DNA of 56,182 nucleotides, from NCBI RefSeq assembly GCF_001700515.1, contig NZ_MAUD01000105.1, forward strand, positions 1-56,182, in the 5' to 3' direction. The position numbers and the translations under genes are program-made. Positions 56,127 through 56,182 of this stretch are shown piece after piece; positions within the stretch are counted from its first letter, which is position 1; each line of letters opens with the position of its first letter. The notes below the pieces were generated by a model. It was not told where the DNA came from. It was given only the letters and a program-made list of their open reading frames with translations, and ran no database searches. The stretch comes from Streptomyces lushanensis (GTDB taxonomy: Bacteria; Actinomycetota; Actinomycetes; Streptomycetales; Streptomycetaceae).

Positions 56127-56182
56127 CGCAGGCATCCGAGCCGGTGGCCGATCGTCTCGGCTCCAGCGCCCCCGGACGCCGG

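Overview
The window is high-GC actinomycete DNA, most likely from a Streptomyces or close relative. The evidence is the strong G/C bias at third codon positions, three SARP-type activators, in-frame TTA codons confined mainly to regulators, and a colinear type I modular polyketide synthase. No rRNA, tRNA or housekeeping marker is present, so the genus is an inference.

The core is a reductive-release polyketide-alkaloid cluster. Three PKS genes on the minus strand (35720 down to 10320) encode a KSQ-AT-ACP loading module and four extension modules. These are M1 KS-AT-DH-KR-ACP, M2 KS-AT-DH-KR-ACP, M3 KS-AT-KR-ACP and M4 KS-AT-DH-KR-ACP, followed by a terminal thioester reductase in place of a thioesterase. 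All five AT domains have the malonyl-type HAFH motif and no module has an ER. The predicted product is therefore an unbranched C10 aldehyde with C8=C9 and C6=C7 double bonds and a C5 hydroxyl. C3 is either hydroxylated or part of a C2=C3 alkene, depending on whether M4 DH, which carries Glu where Asp is expected, is active. A class III aminotransferase (37880-39511) should convert the aldehyde to an amine that can close on C5 to a six-membered cyclic imine.

Tailoring genes include two paralogous NTF2/SnoaL-like proteins (35969-36926), a MonCI/Lsd18-like flavin epoxidase (52672-53997), an epoxide-hydrolase-like protein (51784-52623), two flavin reductases and a group D flavin enzyme. This set and the C10 chain match what is known of streptazone E biosynthesis and the abikoviromycin skeleton, where NTF2-like cyclases couple epoxide opening to cyclopentane formation. 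Assignment to that family is a strong inference, not a proof.

The left part (119-10205) holds a secreted GH3 glycosidase with two discoidin domains, two imine reductases of opposite predicted type (Asp versus Tyr at the diagnostic position), a Tat-exported flavin amine oxidase, the group D flavin enzyme and a TetR regulator with two identical operators. An imine-reducing and amine-oxidising pair on opposite sides of the membrane suggests a masked-amine, extracellular-activation scheme.

The right part (37880-56182) holds the aminotransferase, three large SARPs, a repeat-containing hypothetical gene, a type II thioesterase with an FMN reductase, an NmrA-like protein, the hydrolase/epoxidase operon and a ThDP-dependent enzyme. 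A conserved box, RTTACCSGGCG, recurs about 80-135 bp upstream of the PKS, NTF2, flavin reductase, epoxidase and amine oxidase genes, and a shorter ATTACC form lies upstream of the group D flavin enzyme. It occurs as 11- or 22-bp-spaced pairs at two promoters, which fits a common SARP regulon. All three SARPs carry a TTA codon. No exporter, phosphopantetheinyl transferase or obvious resistance gene was seen.
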